Assembly: GCA_002914845.1 (NCBI GenBank)
Contig: JXTC01000096.1
Location: forward strand, 819,761 to 883,760
Length of the DNA stretch: 64,000 nt
Direction: 5' to 3'
Source of the DNA: Trema orientale
Taxonomy: Eukaryota > Streptophyta > Magnoliopsida > Rosales > Cannabaceae
In this document: positions 23,160-35,818 of the stretch, in pieces
How the letters are laid out: each line of letters starts with the position of its first letter
How positions within the stretch are numbered: position 1 is the stretch's first letter
Notes under the pieces: generated by a model
What the model saw: only the letters and a program-made list of their open reading frames with translations
The model's database searches: none
Told to the model about the DNA's origin: nothing
Translations under genes and position numbers: made by a program

Positions 23160-25296
23160 AAAATGCAGCTCTAGGAACCCTCGACCAGTATAAAGAACAT
23201 GAATCAATATATATATATATATACCATGCATATATTCAGGTGCATGAAAGCTCTACGAAAAGTGAAAAAAAAATAGTTGAAAAACTGGTATTTACAAATT
23301 ACATTTGGAAAAAAAATACACCTCCTTTCAAAAGAACTATGTATCTATATATAGGTTTGGTTTAAATGGTTACAACAATATTTACCCATAGATGGTTACA
23401 ATGGTTTAAGCCGTTAGATCTAATATCCTACGGTGGTGATTAGTTTGGTGGTTGGCCAAAAAAATTTAATGTTATTTATTACCATCAAAAAAATTTAATG
23501 CTTTCACTACTTTTTTAAGTACCCATCCATGGTCACAAAAACATTGTAACCATTGAGAAGTCTTCCATCTATATATATATATATATGTATAATGATCAAT
23601 GGCATCGGTAATCATCAAAATTGATTAATTAAACGGAAATTGGATTTCTTTTCTATTTATTTATAACTATAACTTCTTTAATGAATATTTTTTTTTGCAT
23701 GTGAACTTAGAAATATTATTTAATAAATATGTAGTTGTTAAACCTAAAATGTGAAAAGTGACTATGACGTAAGATTTTTTCTTTTCTTACATTTTTTTCC
23801 CCCCCATCGTGCGTGGTCTATATAACTCTTGATCAATATGTCCCATGCAACATCTACTATTTTCACTTTGCATTGTTTCAGTCACTTGCTACCATGAAGT
23901 CATCAGTCATCATAGTCATCACAAGGCGATTTAATAATAATCTGTCCTTGAGAAAAAGGACATCGATAGGAATAACTTCGGCGATTTTTTTATGTATTTT
24001 TTCGAAAATGATATTTTTAAGAGTATCAAGAATATCATAATCTATGGTCAAAAACTTCTTAACTGTAAAAAAGTCATTAATAATAATTTTTTCATAATCA
24101 AGATTCTTTTGACTTATGGTCAAGAAGCTATTGACACTCTTAAAAATGTCTTTTTAGAATAAAGCACAAAAAATTATTTTGGTCCAAATTAGTCCTACCC
24201 ATGTCTTTTCTCGAAAATATACTATCTTTTAGTTAAATATCATGTTTAATAATGTGTTTTCATTAAACCAAAAAGATACATGAAAAAAGTAATTCTCTTC
24301 CTTTTTTTTCCGTACCAATTTTTTACTAATTCTTTTTAAATAAAAGTAATACCCTTTGATATTGATATCCAAACAATTTTTTTATTAATTTTTATTTTTA
24401 AAAAACATATATTAAAAATTATTGTAAAAAAAGAAACATTATTTACATTATTTTTCTATGATCTTAAAAGAAATTATGATTCTCTTTTTATTAAAAAAAA
24501 AAATAAGTGGACAAAATAGGAATGTTTAATGATAGATTTTTGAAACATATGTACGACTAGTTTGGTATTTCACATATAAGTTTGATAAAAATGTACATAT
24601 GTAATACGTTTTTCCTATTATATACTTTTTTCCTATTTTGAAAAATAGATGCATATTTTTGAGTTTTTTAAGAATAGAGGGTTAAAAGTGACAATCAGTC
24701 ATAATAGAGGGAGTATTTTTTAGATTGTCTCTTCAATTAATGGTCTGTCATTTGATGACTACAAAAACAAAGTTAATTTCGTCACTCAGAAGTGAGAAAA
24801 AATGTCTTCAAAGAAAAAAAGTTGCTATTTTTCTGGTCCCTGCCTAAAAACAAGGTACGGAGTTAAATTCCTCTTACTACTATAAAATTTTGAATGACAT
24901 AGTCTCTCAAGTATGAGATATAATTATAGCTTCTTATATACATGTTTATTTACATATGCTCCATATATAATATAATAAAATGCTTATGCTGCATGCCGCA
25001 TCGATCCATTTCACGATCATTCTCCACGTATATCATAAATATTATCCCTAAAAAGCTTGCTCGAGTAGAATATATAATTATTAGCAAGATACTATATACA
25101 TGGTATGATATAATTAACGTGTTTTTTTTTTTTAAATATTAGGATCAGATACTTTAATGGTGCAGAACTTGTTCAGTCAAACCAATATATGGAATACACG
25201 ATAAATTCATCAGTATCCGAGAAATTAAGCACCCAAAAAAAAAGTTGTATATTGATTTTTTTTTTTTCTTTGTAGCTCAGATCACAAACATGATAA
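23160..25296. other. AT-rich intergenic sequence with fold-back traces
   Basis: No gene identified. Inverted segments occur at about 23350-23585 (GGTTACAA near the left, TTGTAACC near the right, both next to CTATATATA) and at 24010-24029 versus 24131-24150. These may be old MITE remnants. An 81-codon open frame on the minus strand (23878-24123) has no recognised family. Confidence 0.45.
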
Positions 25297-25495
25297 GGGC
25301 ATGCTTGGGATAACTTTTATTATAATACTTTTTGAAATAAAAGTACTAAAAGATCTTCCTACAAAAAAAAGGTGGATCCATGTTTCTTTAAAAAGATCTT
25401 TTGAATAAAAAGAAGATATTTTAAAAATTTATCCAAAACTCCTAAAAAATTTTTTGAGCTCTAAAAAGTCTTTGAAAACTATGCTAAAGAGGCCC
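25297..25495. mobile_element. MITE, same family as 63716-63888
   Basis: This segment of about 199 bp begins GGGCATGCTTGGGATAACTT after TAA and ends CTAAAGAGGCCC. It shares an ordered series of words with the element at 63716: GGATAACTTTTA, AAAGATCTTC, GTGGATCCATG, TTCATCCAAA-like and CTCCCAAAA-like. Terminal inverted repeats are degenerate here but clearer in the second copy. Confidence 0.65.
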
Positions 25496-25590
25496 AAAAT
25501 AGAATAAAATAACTTGAATTTCATTCTTAAAAATAGGACCTAGAATAACATGTGGGTGTAAGAATTTTCTTAATGTAGTCCCCATTCTAT

Positions 25591-25936
25591 ATTTAAGCTA
25601 GATATCATCTATTTAAGAATATTAAAATTATGGTATAATAAATATTAATAAATGCTAATTGTCAATTAGTCAAATATTGAGAATTGGTAAATTTTCTAAT
25701 AATTACACACTTTTATGGAACCCATCAGATAAATACATGCTAAAAATTAAGAGAGATTACGAGAAAGAAATACAAATATATTTCTAAAACTAGTAAATTT
25801 CTAGTGATTATTGTCTAACTTATTGAAGATTTCGTTATGAAACAGGGTACACAATTTTTGTTGATTATTGTAATTGTGAAAATCATAAAGTTCTAAGATC
25901 TTGAGATTAGGGTGTTGCATATTATAATTTTCTTAC
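25591..25936 (+). repeat. 5' LTR of copia C
   Basis: It aligns with 31458-32241 outside the latter's insertions and ends ATTTTCTTACA just before the primer-binding site. It contains the uninterrupted target TATTGTAATTGTG corresponding to the fold-back insertion site in the 3' LTR. Confidence 0.8.
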
Positions 25937-27221
25937 ATATAGTATCAAAGCATGGTTTAAGAACTTATGATTTTATAATTTTCCATTAAAGTAGTTATTA
26001 TTTTCTCTCTGATTACAAAGATCTGGTTTTTTTTTTTTTTTTGACGAAAGAATATTAGTTGTTCTCACTACTGATATTTATTTAAGTGATGATATTCTCA
26101 AATAATGTTTTGTATTGTATTCGACTACTATTACAAATGATCAAATCTTCTATTAAACAAGGAAAATCAGTTTACTTGTTCATAAAGGTCTTGTATCATG
26201 TAATGATTAATTATTGCATATGATGCACGACTTTGCTTCATGTTTTGTACCTTGTTGATGCAATATAGTTATATCTTGCTCTCATCTCTAAAGCTATCGT
26301 ATAGACTAATTTTATGGATATGAAAGTCGTACTCATATATAGATATTAGACTAATTTTATAGATATGAAAATTGTACTCATATATATATATACACATATA
26401 TTAATCCTTATCGATCGGTGCTGTACAAACCTACGTAAACATATTGCAATTATTTTCTTCAATGCTATAAGATTTATATACTATTCCATTACTGATAATG
26501 GATTAACTCCCTTATGTCATGAGTATAAGTCTATGTTTGAAAGGAATTGATTGCAAATTATGTCTTTTGTAAATATGCTGACCGAAACTTTTATGGACTT
26601 ACGAAATTCGTATAAAATCAATTTTCAAGCATGCGATTTTAGTTTCAGTACCGATTGCTTAAATACTTTCAAGGTAACATAATGCTTTTATTAGTTAAAA
26701 GGCTATTACGCTGTGAGTCTAATGACGTATTGATATAATTGTTCAAATTGTGTAATTTAAAATTCTCTTATGATAACTTTGTTAGTCACCAAAGTGGTGG
26801 ACCTTTAAGTTTTATGAATTGTGAATTGCATGATTATATTCAATTACTCATGATTAAACTATGCTCATGAATTAATGAATTTATGATATCTTCTTATTAT
26901 TTTCATGAGTATATTAATGTTCATAAATTATAAAATTATTCAAAATCACTCAAAGGTTGATTAGTTAATTTTATAAATTATGAGCCTGACTGTGGTTGAT
27001 ATATATACCTGATTAGATTTATTTAGTACATCTAAAGATTACAAATATGTCTAATTAGTGCGTATAAAATTACCAATTAAGTGCCTATATATTGTGTAAC
27101 ATCATAATATTTATTATTGTATGTTGTCGTATCTCCCAAAAGAAAACTTCAATATGCACTTATTGTTTATGTGAATTATTTGAATCTGAATCTTATGTAT
27201 TATAGTTCATGACTCAAAGTA

Positions 27222-28115
27222 TTGATTTGTGAGCATTTTGCAGTATCTATTCCTATTTCTCTTCATTTGCATTTACATGCCTCATTTGTTCCATATTTTA
27301 ATGGATTGAATTTTGATGACTGGTGTAAACAAGTCCAATTTCACTTACGTGTGTTCAATCTTGATTTAGCACTTCAAGTTGACAAACCCACTACTCTTAT
27401 TGCAACTAGTAACGCTGAAGAAAAATCTCTCTATAAGGCTTGGGAGAGATTGAATAGATTGAGTCTAATATTTATGCGAATGACTATAGCCAAAAACATC
27501 AAGTCTTCTCTTCTCCAAACAGATAGTGCTAAGGAATTTCAAATTTGTGGAAGAGTGTTCTAAAACAGCTGACAAATCACTTGCAGGGACATTAATAGGT
27601 AACTTAACTAGCATAAAATTTGATTGTTCTCGTACCATTTATTAGCATGTTACTGAAATGATAAACATTATGGCAAGACTTAAGCCCTTTGGGGATGAAT
27701 GTGGATGATAACTTCCTTGTGCAATTCATTATAAATTCTTTATCTCATGAGTATAGTCCATTCCAAATGAATTATAATACATTAAAGGACAAATGAAATG
27801 TGAATGAATTGCACATTATTCTTGTTCAGGAGGAATCAAGACTTAATAATCAAGGAAGTCATTCCATTAATCTCCTTAATCATCCTATAGCTGGAAAGAA
27901 ACCCAGAAATAATAAAAGAAAGGACAAGCAAAGACCACGGAAGGTGAATGAGTCATCTACCCAAATTCACAAGAAGGAAAGAAAGAACAATAAGTGCCAA
28001 TTTTTTGCAATAAACCTTGGCACTATTAGAAAGATTGCCAAAAACGTAAGGCATGATTCGAAAAGAAAGGTAAGCCTAGTGCTTTCGTATATTTCGAATC
28101 TAATTTAGCTGAGTT
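27222..28115 (+). pseudogene. copia C gag, broken
   Basis: The capsid N-terminus is recognisable: FNGLNFDDWCKQVQFHLRV, then KSLYKAWERLNRLSLIFMR. It continues after a frame shift at about 27545 with KFVEECSKTADKSLAGTL-like sequence, then a region with ILVQEESRLNNQG (about 27820), then a lysine/arginine-rich tail. There are stops at about 27640 and 27796. The nucleocapsid zinc knuckle is reduced to fragments (KCQFFA). Confidence 0.75.
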
Positions 28116-28259
28116 TCTTATACTTGGTGGATTGATTTTGAATATACCACTCATGTTTCAAATACGATGTGGAGATTCCTTACAATCCAAACCACAAATC
28201 TAAATGAAACGTTTTTTTTTCCCCCACAAAAAACCGAGTCAAAATCCCTGTTGAAGCTA

Positions 28260-29430
28260 TTAGAATCTATCGTTTGATTTCAGAGACCGGTTGTCATTTA
28301 GATTTATTTCAAGCACTTTATTTACCTTCAATTTCCCATAATTTAGTTTCTTTATCTAGACTTGATTCTCCTGGATACAACTTTAAATTTGAAAATAGAT
28401 GTTTCAATTTATTGAAGACTAATGGTTCTCTTTATGATAGTTTATACAAATTAAAACTCAATAATCTTTTTGCTAAGACTCTTTTAACTTTGCATCGTAA
28501 TGTTGGTATAAATGTGGTTTAGTCAATAAATGTTCTGCTTATTTGTAGTATCAACGTTTAGATCATATTTTCTAAGAAAGATTGAAAAGATTACTAAAGA
28601 ATAAAATCCTTCCAGACTTGGATTTTACTGATCTTGGTATATGTGTGGATTCTATTAAAGGAAAATAAAACAAACACATAAAGAAAGGTACCACAAGAAG
28701 CACATAGTTCCTTGAACTTATACATACCAATATATGTAGAACTTTTGATGTTCTATCTATTGTTGGAGAAAAGTACTTCATCACTTTCATTGATGACTTT
28801 TCACTTTATGGTTACCTCTACTTTTTGCATGAAAAATAACAATTATTGGATGCCTTACAGGTGTCCAGAAATGAGATTGAAAGACTACTAGATAGAAAGG
28901 TGAAAGTTGTCAGATCTGACAGAGGTGGTGCGTATTACGAAAAATATAATGAATCTAGATAGTGCACTGGTCCATTTCCTAAGGTCCTTGAAAGCATGAC
29001 ATATGTACTCAATACTCCATGCCAGGCTCACCATAATAAAATGGTGTAGCTGAGAGGAGTAATCGTGCTTTAATGAATATGATTAGAAGTATATTAAGTA
29101 ATTCATCTTTATCCCTTTCATTGTGGATGCATGCTTTAAAGACCGCCATGTGTTTGTTAAACATGGTTCCTAGTAATGCAGTTCCAAAGACTACTTTTGA
29201 ACTGTAGAGTGGAAGAAAATCTCGTTTAAGGCACCTACATAATTGGAGTTGCCCAGAGGAAGTACGAATTTTTAATCCACATAAGAAGAAGTTGGATTGA
29301 AGAACAGCCAATGGCTTCTTCATTGGTTATCTAGAAAAGTCAAAAGGGTATAGATTTTATTGTCCTAGCTATAGTACAAGAATTGTTGAAACTAAAAATG
29401 CTAGATTCATTGAAAGGCAAATTTAGTAGG
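28260..29430 (+). pseudogene. copia C pre-integrase and integrase, broken
   Basis: A protease-to-integrase linker is visible (LYLPSISHNLVSLSRLDSPG, about 28312). Integrase core pieces follow: LIHTNICRTF at about 28720, where the first catalytic Asp reads Asn; FITFIDDFSLYGY (about 28780); RSDRGGAYY with the second Asp retained (about 28915); and, after a frame shift, GVAERSNRALMNM with the Glu retained (about 29043). The C-terminal region NGFFIGYLEKSKGYRFYCP lies at about 29310. Multiple stops make it non-functional. Confidence 0.8.
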
Positions 29431-29689
29431 AGTAAAGAAACTCATAAGGTAGAGATTCAAGAAATCAGAGTGCGAGTTCTTTTACCCAAAATTTTTTCTA
29501 AATATGTTATACCCATGGTTGTTGAATAATTTAACAATCCACAAAGTAACAAGTGAATGATCAAATATCCCACAATGAAGTTGCTAATAATGAACCAATA
29601 ATAGATGAAACACAAAGAATAGTAGTAAGGAGATCTAAAAGACAAAGAAGATCAGTTAGGAATGGATGATCATCCAATTTCGTCTTCAC

Positions 29690-30206
29690 AAGGCATAGAA
29701 AGTACTAATTTCATTAAATAATTAGAAGTTACGAAAGATGAGTTAAAATCGATGGAGCTGAATAAAGTTTAGAAACTTGTTGAATTCCTGAAGGTTATAA
29801 TAGAGTTGGGTGTAAATGGGTCTTTAAGACCAAACGTGACTCTAATGGTAAGATAGAACGACATAAAGCATGACTTGTTACAAAAGATTTTACTGAGAAA
29901 GATGGTATTGACTACAAAGAGATCTTTTCACCAGTCTCTAGGAATGACTCGTTTAGAATTATTATGCCTTGGTAACTCATTATGCACTCCATCAAAAACA
30001 TATAAATATCACCTTCTTAAATGAGAACTTAGAGGTAGATGTATATATGGATCAACCTGAAGGTTTTTCAATTGAAAAAAAGGAACGCATAGTGTGTAAA
30101 CTAAAAAGATCAATATATGGACTTAAACAAGCTTCCCAATAATAGTATGTTAAGTTTAATGATACCATTAACTCTTTTCAGTTTAAGAAGAATACCGTTA
30201 ATTAGC

Positions 30207-30251
<45 letters not shown>

Positions 30252-31267
30252 GATCAATGAGACAGTTTATTTTTATAATTCTATATGTTGATGACATATT
30301 GGTTGCTGTGAATGAACTTGATCTATTACATAAGACTAAAAATTTTTTCTCTAAGAACTTTGAAATGAAAGATATGGGAAAGGCAACCTATCTGATTGAA
30401 ATTGAAATTTTTTGTGATAGAAAACAAAGATTGTTAGGGTTGTCTCAAAAAGCATATATAAGTATAGTCTTAGAAAGACTTAGCATGGGAAAGTGTTCTA
30501 CAAGTGTTGTTCCAATTTAGAAAAAGGATAAATTTAGCATTATACAATGTCTGAAAAATAAATTGGAATGTAAACAAATGTAAGGAATTCCTTATACTTC
30601 AATAGTTGGGAGCTTGATGTATCCTCAAACTTGTACCAGGCCAAACGTTAGCTTTGCTGTCAGAATGCTGGGTAGATATTAAAGTAATCTAAGACTAGAT
30701 TATTAGAAGGCTACCAAGAAAGTGTTGAGGTACTTGCAAGGAACAAAAGATTTTATGCTCACTTATAAGAGGTCTAATCATTTAGAGGTGATTGGATATT
30801 CAGATTCAGATTTTGCTGGATGTGTTAATACAAAAAAATCCATATTTGGATACTTGTTCCCTGTAGCTGGAGGGACAATTTCATGGAAAAGTGCAAAGGA
30901 ATCTATCATTGCCGCATCCACTATAGAATTTGAGTTTGTGGCATACTTTGAGACCGCACTTCATGGGTTATGGCTGCGGAATTTTATTTTAGAACTTAGA
31001 GTTATTGACAGTATTGCCAGGCCGTTGAAAGTATATTGTGATAATGCCGCAATAGTATTTTTTTCCAAGAACGATAAGTATTCCAAAGGTGCTAAACATA
31101 TAGAATTCAAATACCTTGCCATCAAAGAAGAAGTTCAGAGACAAAGAGTGTCATTCGAACAAATTAGTACCAATCTTATGATTACAGATCCTTTAACAAA
31201 AAGACTTCTACTAAAGACATTTAATGAATATGTTGAAAGAATTGGCCTTCTTGGATGTTATAATTGA
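29690..31267 (+). pseudogene. copia C reverse transcriptase and RNase H, broken
   Basis: The RT N-terminal part runs from about 29700 (GCKWVFKTKRDSNGKIE-like, 29810) and has frame shifts. A (TA)n run at 30208-30248 interrupts it. The catalytic box LYVDDILVAVNE (about 30280) is intact, followed by NFEMKDMGKATYLIEIEI. Stops occur around 30518, 30582 and 30680. RNase H is an open frame of 181 codons at 30722-31267, with YSDSDFAGC, a SWKSAKESIIAAS segment and YCDNAA, ending normally in TGA. Confidence 0.88.
30208..30248. repeat. (TA)n microsatellite inside copia C RT
   Basis: About 20 perfect TA units replace conserved RT sequence, so it expanded after the element died. Confidence 0.95.
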
Positions 31268-31457
31268 TGATGTGTCATGATGTTATGTTATGTTTTGTTA
31301 TGATTATGTATTTGACACTTTGAGATTATTTAGGAATTATTTTTGATTTTCTTGTTTCAGTTTAGTATACACATAAATGAATCTGATGAATAATACAGAA
31401 ATCGTCCTCGATAAAGTCATTATTGTTGGTCATAATTATAATTCTCATTTACAGGTC

Positions 31458-32241
31458 ATTTAAGCTAGATATCATTTATTTAGGAATGTCAAAATTATAG
31501 TATAATAAATATTAATAAATGTTAATTTTCAATTAGTCAAATATTGAGAATTAATAAGTTTTCTGATAATTACACGCTTTGATGGAAAGTGTGTAAATAA
31601 CGTATTTAGGAAACTGGTCCTCTCTCTACCTGTAAAAGAGCATCAAATCCATCAGATTAATACTTGGTAAAAGTTAAGAGAGAATAAGAGAGAAATACAA
31701 TTTCTGAAACTAGTAAATTTCTATTGATTATTGTGTGGCATATTGAAGATTTCATCATGAAATAAAATACGTAATATTTATTGACTATTATAAGGGATAA
31801 TATCACTTTCGTACCTTGTATTTTGACACCTTATTCAAATTATACATTGTGTTTTGGTTATTATTAATATTGACCTTTAGATTTAAAATTTGTTACAAAT
31901 TTATACCCTGACACCAATTTAGAGTAGTTAATTTACTAAGATACTGTTTAAAAAATTGAAAATAAATAATATAAAAACTGATCCGAGAATTAAGTTTATT
32001 AAATCTTAGTAAATTAAGTACTCTAAACTGGTATCAGGACATAAATTTATAACAAATATTAAATATAAGAGTCAATATTGATAAGAATTAAAACATAAAA
32101 TACAAACTGAACAAAGTGTCAAAATACAAAGTATAAAAACGATATTATCCCTTATTATAATTATGAAAAATCATAAAGTTCCAAGAGTTCGAGATTATTG
32201 ATGATGCAAATTAGAGTTTTGCATGTTATGATTTTCTTACA
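31458..32241 (+). repeat. 3' LTR of copia C, with nested fold-back element
   Basis: It begins ATTTAAGCTAGATATCAT and ends TTTTCTTACA. The nested element at 31793-32152 splits it. Apart from this and a segment of about 60 bp near 31590-31650, it is colinear with the 5' LTR. Confidence 0.82.
31793..32152. mobile_element. fold-back MITE inside the copia C LTR
   Basis: This 360-bp element begins AGGGATAATATCACTTT and ends AACGATATTATCCCT. Its two halves are largely complementary (for example ACCTTGTATTTTGACAC against GTGTCAAAATACAAAGT), so the whole unit can fold into one hairpin. A perfect 7-bp target duplication TATTATA stands at 31786-31792 and 32153-32159. The 5' LTR supplies the empty site. 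No coding capacity. The superfamily is uncertain. Confidence 0.88.
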
Positions 32242-33292
32242 TGGAATTGAAGTTTTGAAAGAGAAAAATACTCGTTCAATGGTGAACATATTTTTATATA
32301 TTTACCATATACAATGCGCATATGATATGATTCAAACATAATTTTATGTTATAATTGTATTTTAATTAATTCTCATGATTCGGTAGGTTTTACTCTACCG
32401 CATAAAGCCTCATACATCAAAATATATATATATATATATGTATGTATAATCAGTGAAGATTAATATACAGATATATATAATACAAGTAAAGAAGTCACAA
32501 ATTAAGAATAAATACACGAGATATGGTCAATCACATCGGAACCGGACCATGATCTTTCGTTGTTTGAGTACAATCTTAGTTCTAGCCAGCACGTGACAGC
32601 TTCAGCCACACACTGAAGCTTTCTGACTAATATCCCCCACAAAAGATGCTACTGACTTAACCTTCAAACACTTTCTTTTTTTTCTTTATATGGTACAAAC
32701 TACCAATATTAAGTCTGGCTGCTCAAACTTATCAATCTGTAATTCTATATATCACCAGCACTGAACTTTATACAATATTTGTAGTTTTTTTGACATTTGA
32801 AGGACCAAATAAATTAGTATCAGATTTCCAGTATTCCATTTTTTTGGAAAAAAAAAAAAACTATTTATATCAAATGAGAAGACAATATATAATGAGCCAT
32901 AATCTAGTAATTTTTTTTTTTTTACCCATCTATGGGTTTTTTTTTGTTTACACCTATTTATAGGTTTTTTTTATAACTATCTATATATTTTTTATTTTAG
33001 CTATTAGATTATTAACTAACAGCTACTATAATCTGAGTAATCGGAAAAAAAAATAGTAACAATAAATATATATTATTTAATGCTCTTTCTCTCTCTACCT
33101 TTAATGTAAAAAGAAGTGCATAATAAATTTTAATTAGGCAAAACAATACCTCTAGATAGGTTTAAAAAAATGCCTACTAGATTAATGCCTATATAATATA
33201 TATATATGTCTGAAAGTTTTAGAATATTAAAACAAAAAATGATCCACATGCTCATTGGTTAAGTTTTAATTGCTTAGTTAAGTATTTTTTTT
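32242..33292. other. AT-rich intergenic sequence
   Basis: No gene was seen. Poly-T and (TA)n runs occur. The 32910-33000 part has short repeats of the CCATCTATGGGTTTTTT type. Confidence 0.5.
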
Positions 33293-33802
33293 AAAGATTA
33301 ATTATACTTTTATACCTTGTATTTTGATTATTTATTCACTTTATACCTTGAGTTTTGATTATTATCAACATTGACCTTCCAATTTAAAACTTATAACAAT
33401 TAATACTATCTTTGGGTCAAACACATATTTTGACAATTGAGTATACTAAAATACCCTTCAAAAACTTTAAAAATATATATGTAAAAAAAAATCAAATTGA
33501 AAACTTACTTCAAATTAACAACTAAATAATAATGCTATATTACTACAGGTTGTTTGCATTTTTTTTAATTATTTTTTTAGTATTTATCATTTTGTCTATT
33601 GATTTTATTAAGTTTAAATCATGTTAAGTTTGAAAATATATCTGCGAAGTTTAAAATAGTATTTTTATAAATTCAATAGTGAAACTTGGTAGAGGATATT
33701 AATTTATACAAATTTTAAATCTAAAAGTCAATGCTGATAATAACCAAAATACAATGTATGAACTCAGTTAAAATATAAGCTATAAGAATGATATTATCTC
33801 TT
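33293..33802. mobile_element. fold-back element related to 31793-32152
   Basis: The left arm AAGATTAATTATACTTTTATACC and right arm (…AAGAATGATATTATCTCTT) are inverted, and internal words TTATACCTTGTATTTTG and ATTATCAACATTGACCTT recall the 31793 element. It is more diverged, longer by about 150 bp, and its ends are approximate. Confidence 0.6.
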
Positions 33803-33893
33803 CTTTTTTTCCTTTTTGTTTGTACTCAGAAATAAGTTCCAAATAATTCTTCTTTTGTTTGCTTACTTCAAAAAATAAAGAATAATGCTATGG

Positions 33894-34073
33894 GTCCTAA
33901 TTATTATACAAAATTTTGTGTACCAATACATATGAGTTGTCAGTGTCACTATTTAATTAATGTGGTAAAACTTACTACAAATATATTAAACATTATCACA
34001 CATTAAGTGATAACAAATCATATGCTATATATATTAGTGTTAAAAATAATTGGTACAATAATTAGGACTCCAA
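33894..34073. mobile_element. short fold-back MITE
   Basis: The left end GGGTCCTAATTATTATAC pairs with the right end GTACAATAATTAGGACTCC. Length is about 180 bp, with central complementarity around AACATTATCACAC / GTGATAAC. Target duplication not resolved. Confidence 0.65.
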
Positions 34074-35815
34074 GTATTATCCAAAAACAAAATGATGTTA
34101 TAGAAACATGACCTGATAGAATTTTGACCTACTGAATAAAGAGGTTAAATCAGAAGTAGAATCCGAATTTTGTAGAACAAATTAATAATAGAACAAGATT
34201 TATACGAAGAAAGGAAAAAAAAATACAAAACAAAACAAAAGAGTTTTTTTTTTTTTTTCCCCGACTCACTGTGGCTTCACCTAAGCAAATGATGGAGATT
34301 CAAAACTAGTATTTACCCTTAGAAAAATTAAGAGATTAAAAGAGTAGAAACACTTGTAAAAATAATTTTTTTTTATTAAAAAAAGCACTTATAAATTTAA
34401 ACATCCCTAGTGTATTATTTGTCTGTCAGATGATATATTTTAGCAAATTTCATAAATGAAACTTGTTTTGGAAATTCCTTGTTTAATACTATATAAATCT
34501 AGTGGTGGTCCAACTTGCCTATTTTTTGATAACATATATGGACCCAAGACTTTCGTCACAGTTACTGACAATACAGCCAGTTAAGTAGTTATTAAATTTA
34601 TTAATTATTACAAGTTTATTTATCAATAATTTATTTAAATTGATAATGAAAATAATAAAAAATATATATCTATATATATATATGGTTTGGTGATGAGTGG
34701 GGCCATTAGTTGTACCAATCGAGGCTGTCCACTTGGGTTGCTGGCATCAGTCAAATTTACTCGTCTCAGTATTCTGACAAATAAACTCTCACGGAAATGA
34801 CAGTTCCACTGTGCTCTCTTTTGACGATCGTACCCTTGTTTCAAACCATAATTGCAGTTTTGCCCCTTCAGTTAAGGTGTTCGTTATTTTTTGACGTGTT
34901 TGTCTGTTTGAGATCGAATATTTATGTGCATTGTATTTGTACGTGCCTTATTTTTCATGTATTCACCAATATACATGTGCACTAAAATCGAGGCAATGCA
35001 TGTACTCTTAAAATTTTATCTCAAACGTTTATCTCATCGTTACATGCTGACTAGGATTCGAGTTACATTGTAACAACTTTGAATTCCAAGATTTTAATTC
35101 ATTGTCTTTAGATTCCAAATACTCGAAATGTATTATTTAAAAAAAGGAAGATTAAAGCTCGTTTATCAGTGTAAAAATACAGTTTATTGTAAGTGTTTAA
35201 GTGCCTGTATACTCAACATTTTTACGTTGATTAACGTTAAGTAACAATAAAAGAGGTGTCAATATCTACTTGGTTTTAGTAAAAGTTTTGGCAATTGCGT
35301 TATTAGACTTATTAATTTGTATTTCAATTACGTCCAAACAGTATAATTTGTACAAATTATTGATGTATTTTGTTAATTTATGTGAAAATCAATCATTTTT
35401 ATTCAATAAAAAGTGTCATTGTTGGTTTTTGACACTATTTATAACTCTCGAACAACCATCCAAAGAAGATATAGTAAATGAACCATTTTTGTTTAGGGAA
35501 TAAATGAATAACATTTGACTAGGGAAATATATACTAATTCTTATGAATGGCAGAANACTATATAGCAAAAGAAATATAGTTTGAAGGGTACCAAATGAAA
35601 TTGAAATATAGTATTAATTAAATTAATTAAAAGTTTCTAGTTGTTTGAAAAATAACGATTACCTTGAAACCTAATTGACCAGAGAAGAATATGCGCCTTA
35701 CAAATATTATTAAAAGAGGATAATAAGACAAGCTATTATCACCTAAGGACCTCAGACTTTTCTCATAGGAGGCTAATTAATTGCAGGCCAAGTAAAGTTT
35801 CACCAAGGTTTTTCT
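34074..35815. other. intergenic sequence upstream of the small gene
   Basis: No convincing gene. The 34690-34870 stretch is less AT-rich than its surroundings and holds short open frames on both strands without family resemblance. One ambiguous base is at 35556. Confidence 0.45.
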
Positions 35816-35818
35816 AGT

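Larger units (their letters stand above)
25591..32241 (+). mobile_element. Ty1/copia retrotransposon C, both LTRs present, degenerate
   Basis: Direct repeats at 25591-25936 and 31458-32241 flank an internal region with a primer-binding site (TAGTATCAAAGC, 25940-25951). Gag, integrase, RT and RNase H follow in copia order on the plus strand. All reading frames are broken. The 3' LTR is longer because it contains a 360-bp fold-back insertion and an extra segment of about 60 bp lacking in the 5' copy. LTR starts are approximate, since the shared sequence begins ATTTAAGCTAGATATC without a TG. Confidence 0.88.

Noticed and set aside
34635..34985. Short open frames on both strands in a less AT-rich patch
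   Set aside because: No recognisable domain; they overlap one another and end in low-complexity sequence.
35270..35503. 77-codon hydrophobic open frame
   Set aside because: AT-rich composition gives Leu/Ile/Phe-rich frames by chance. No signal, domain or neighbouring gene context.
4933..35556. Single ambiguous bases at 4933, 13568 and 35556
   Set aside because: Isolated assembly uncertainties. None falls in a functional coding exon.
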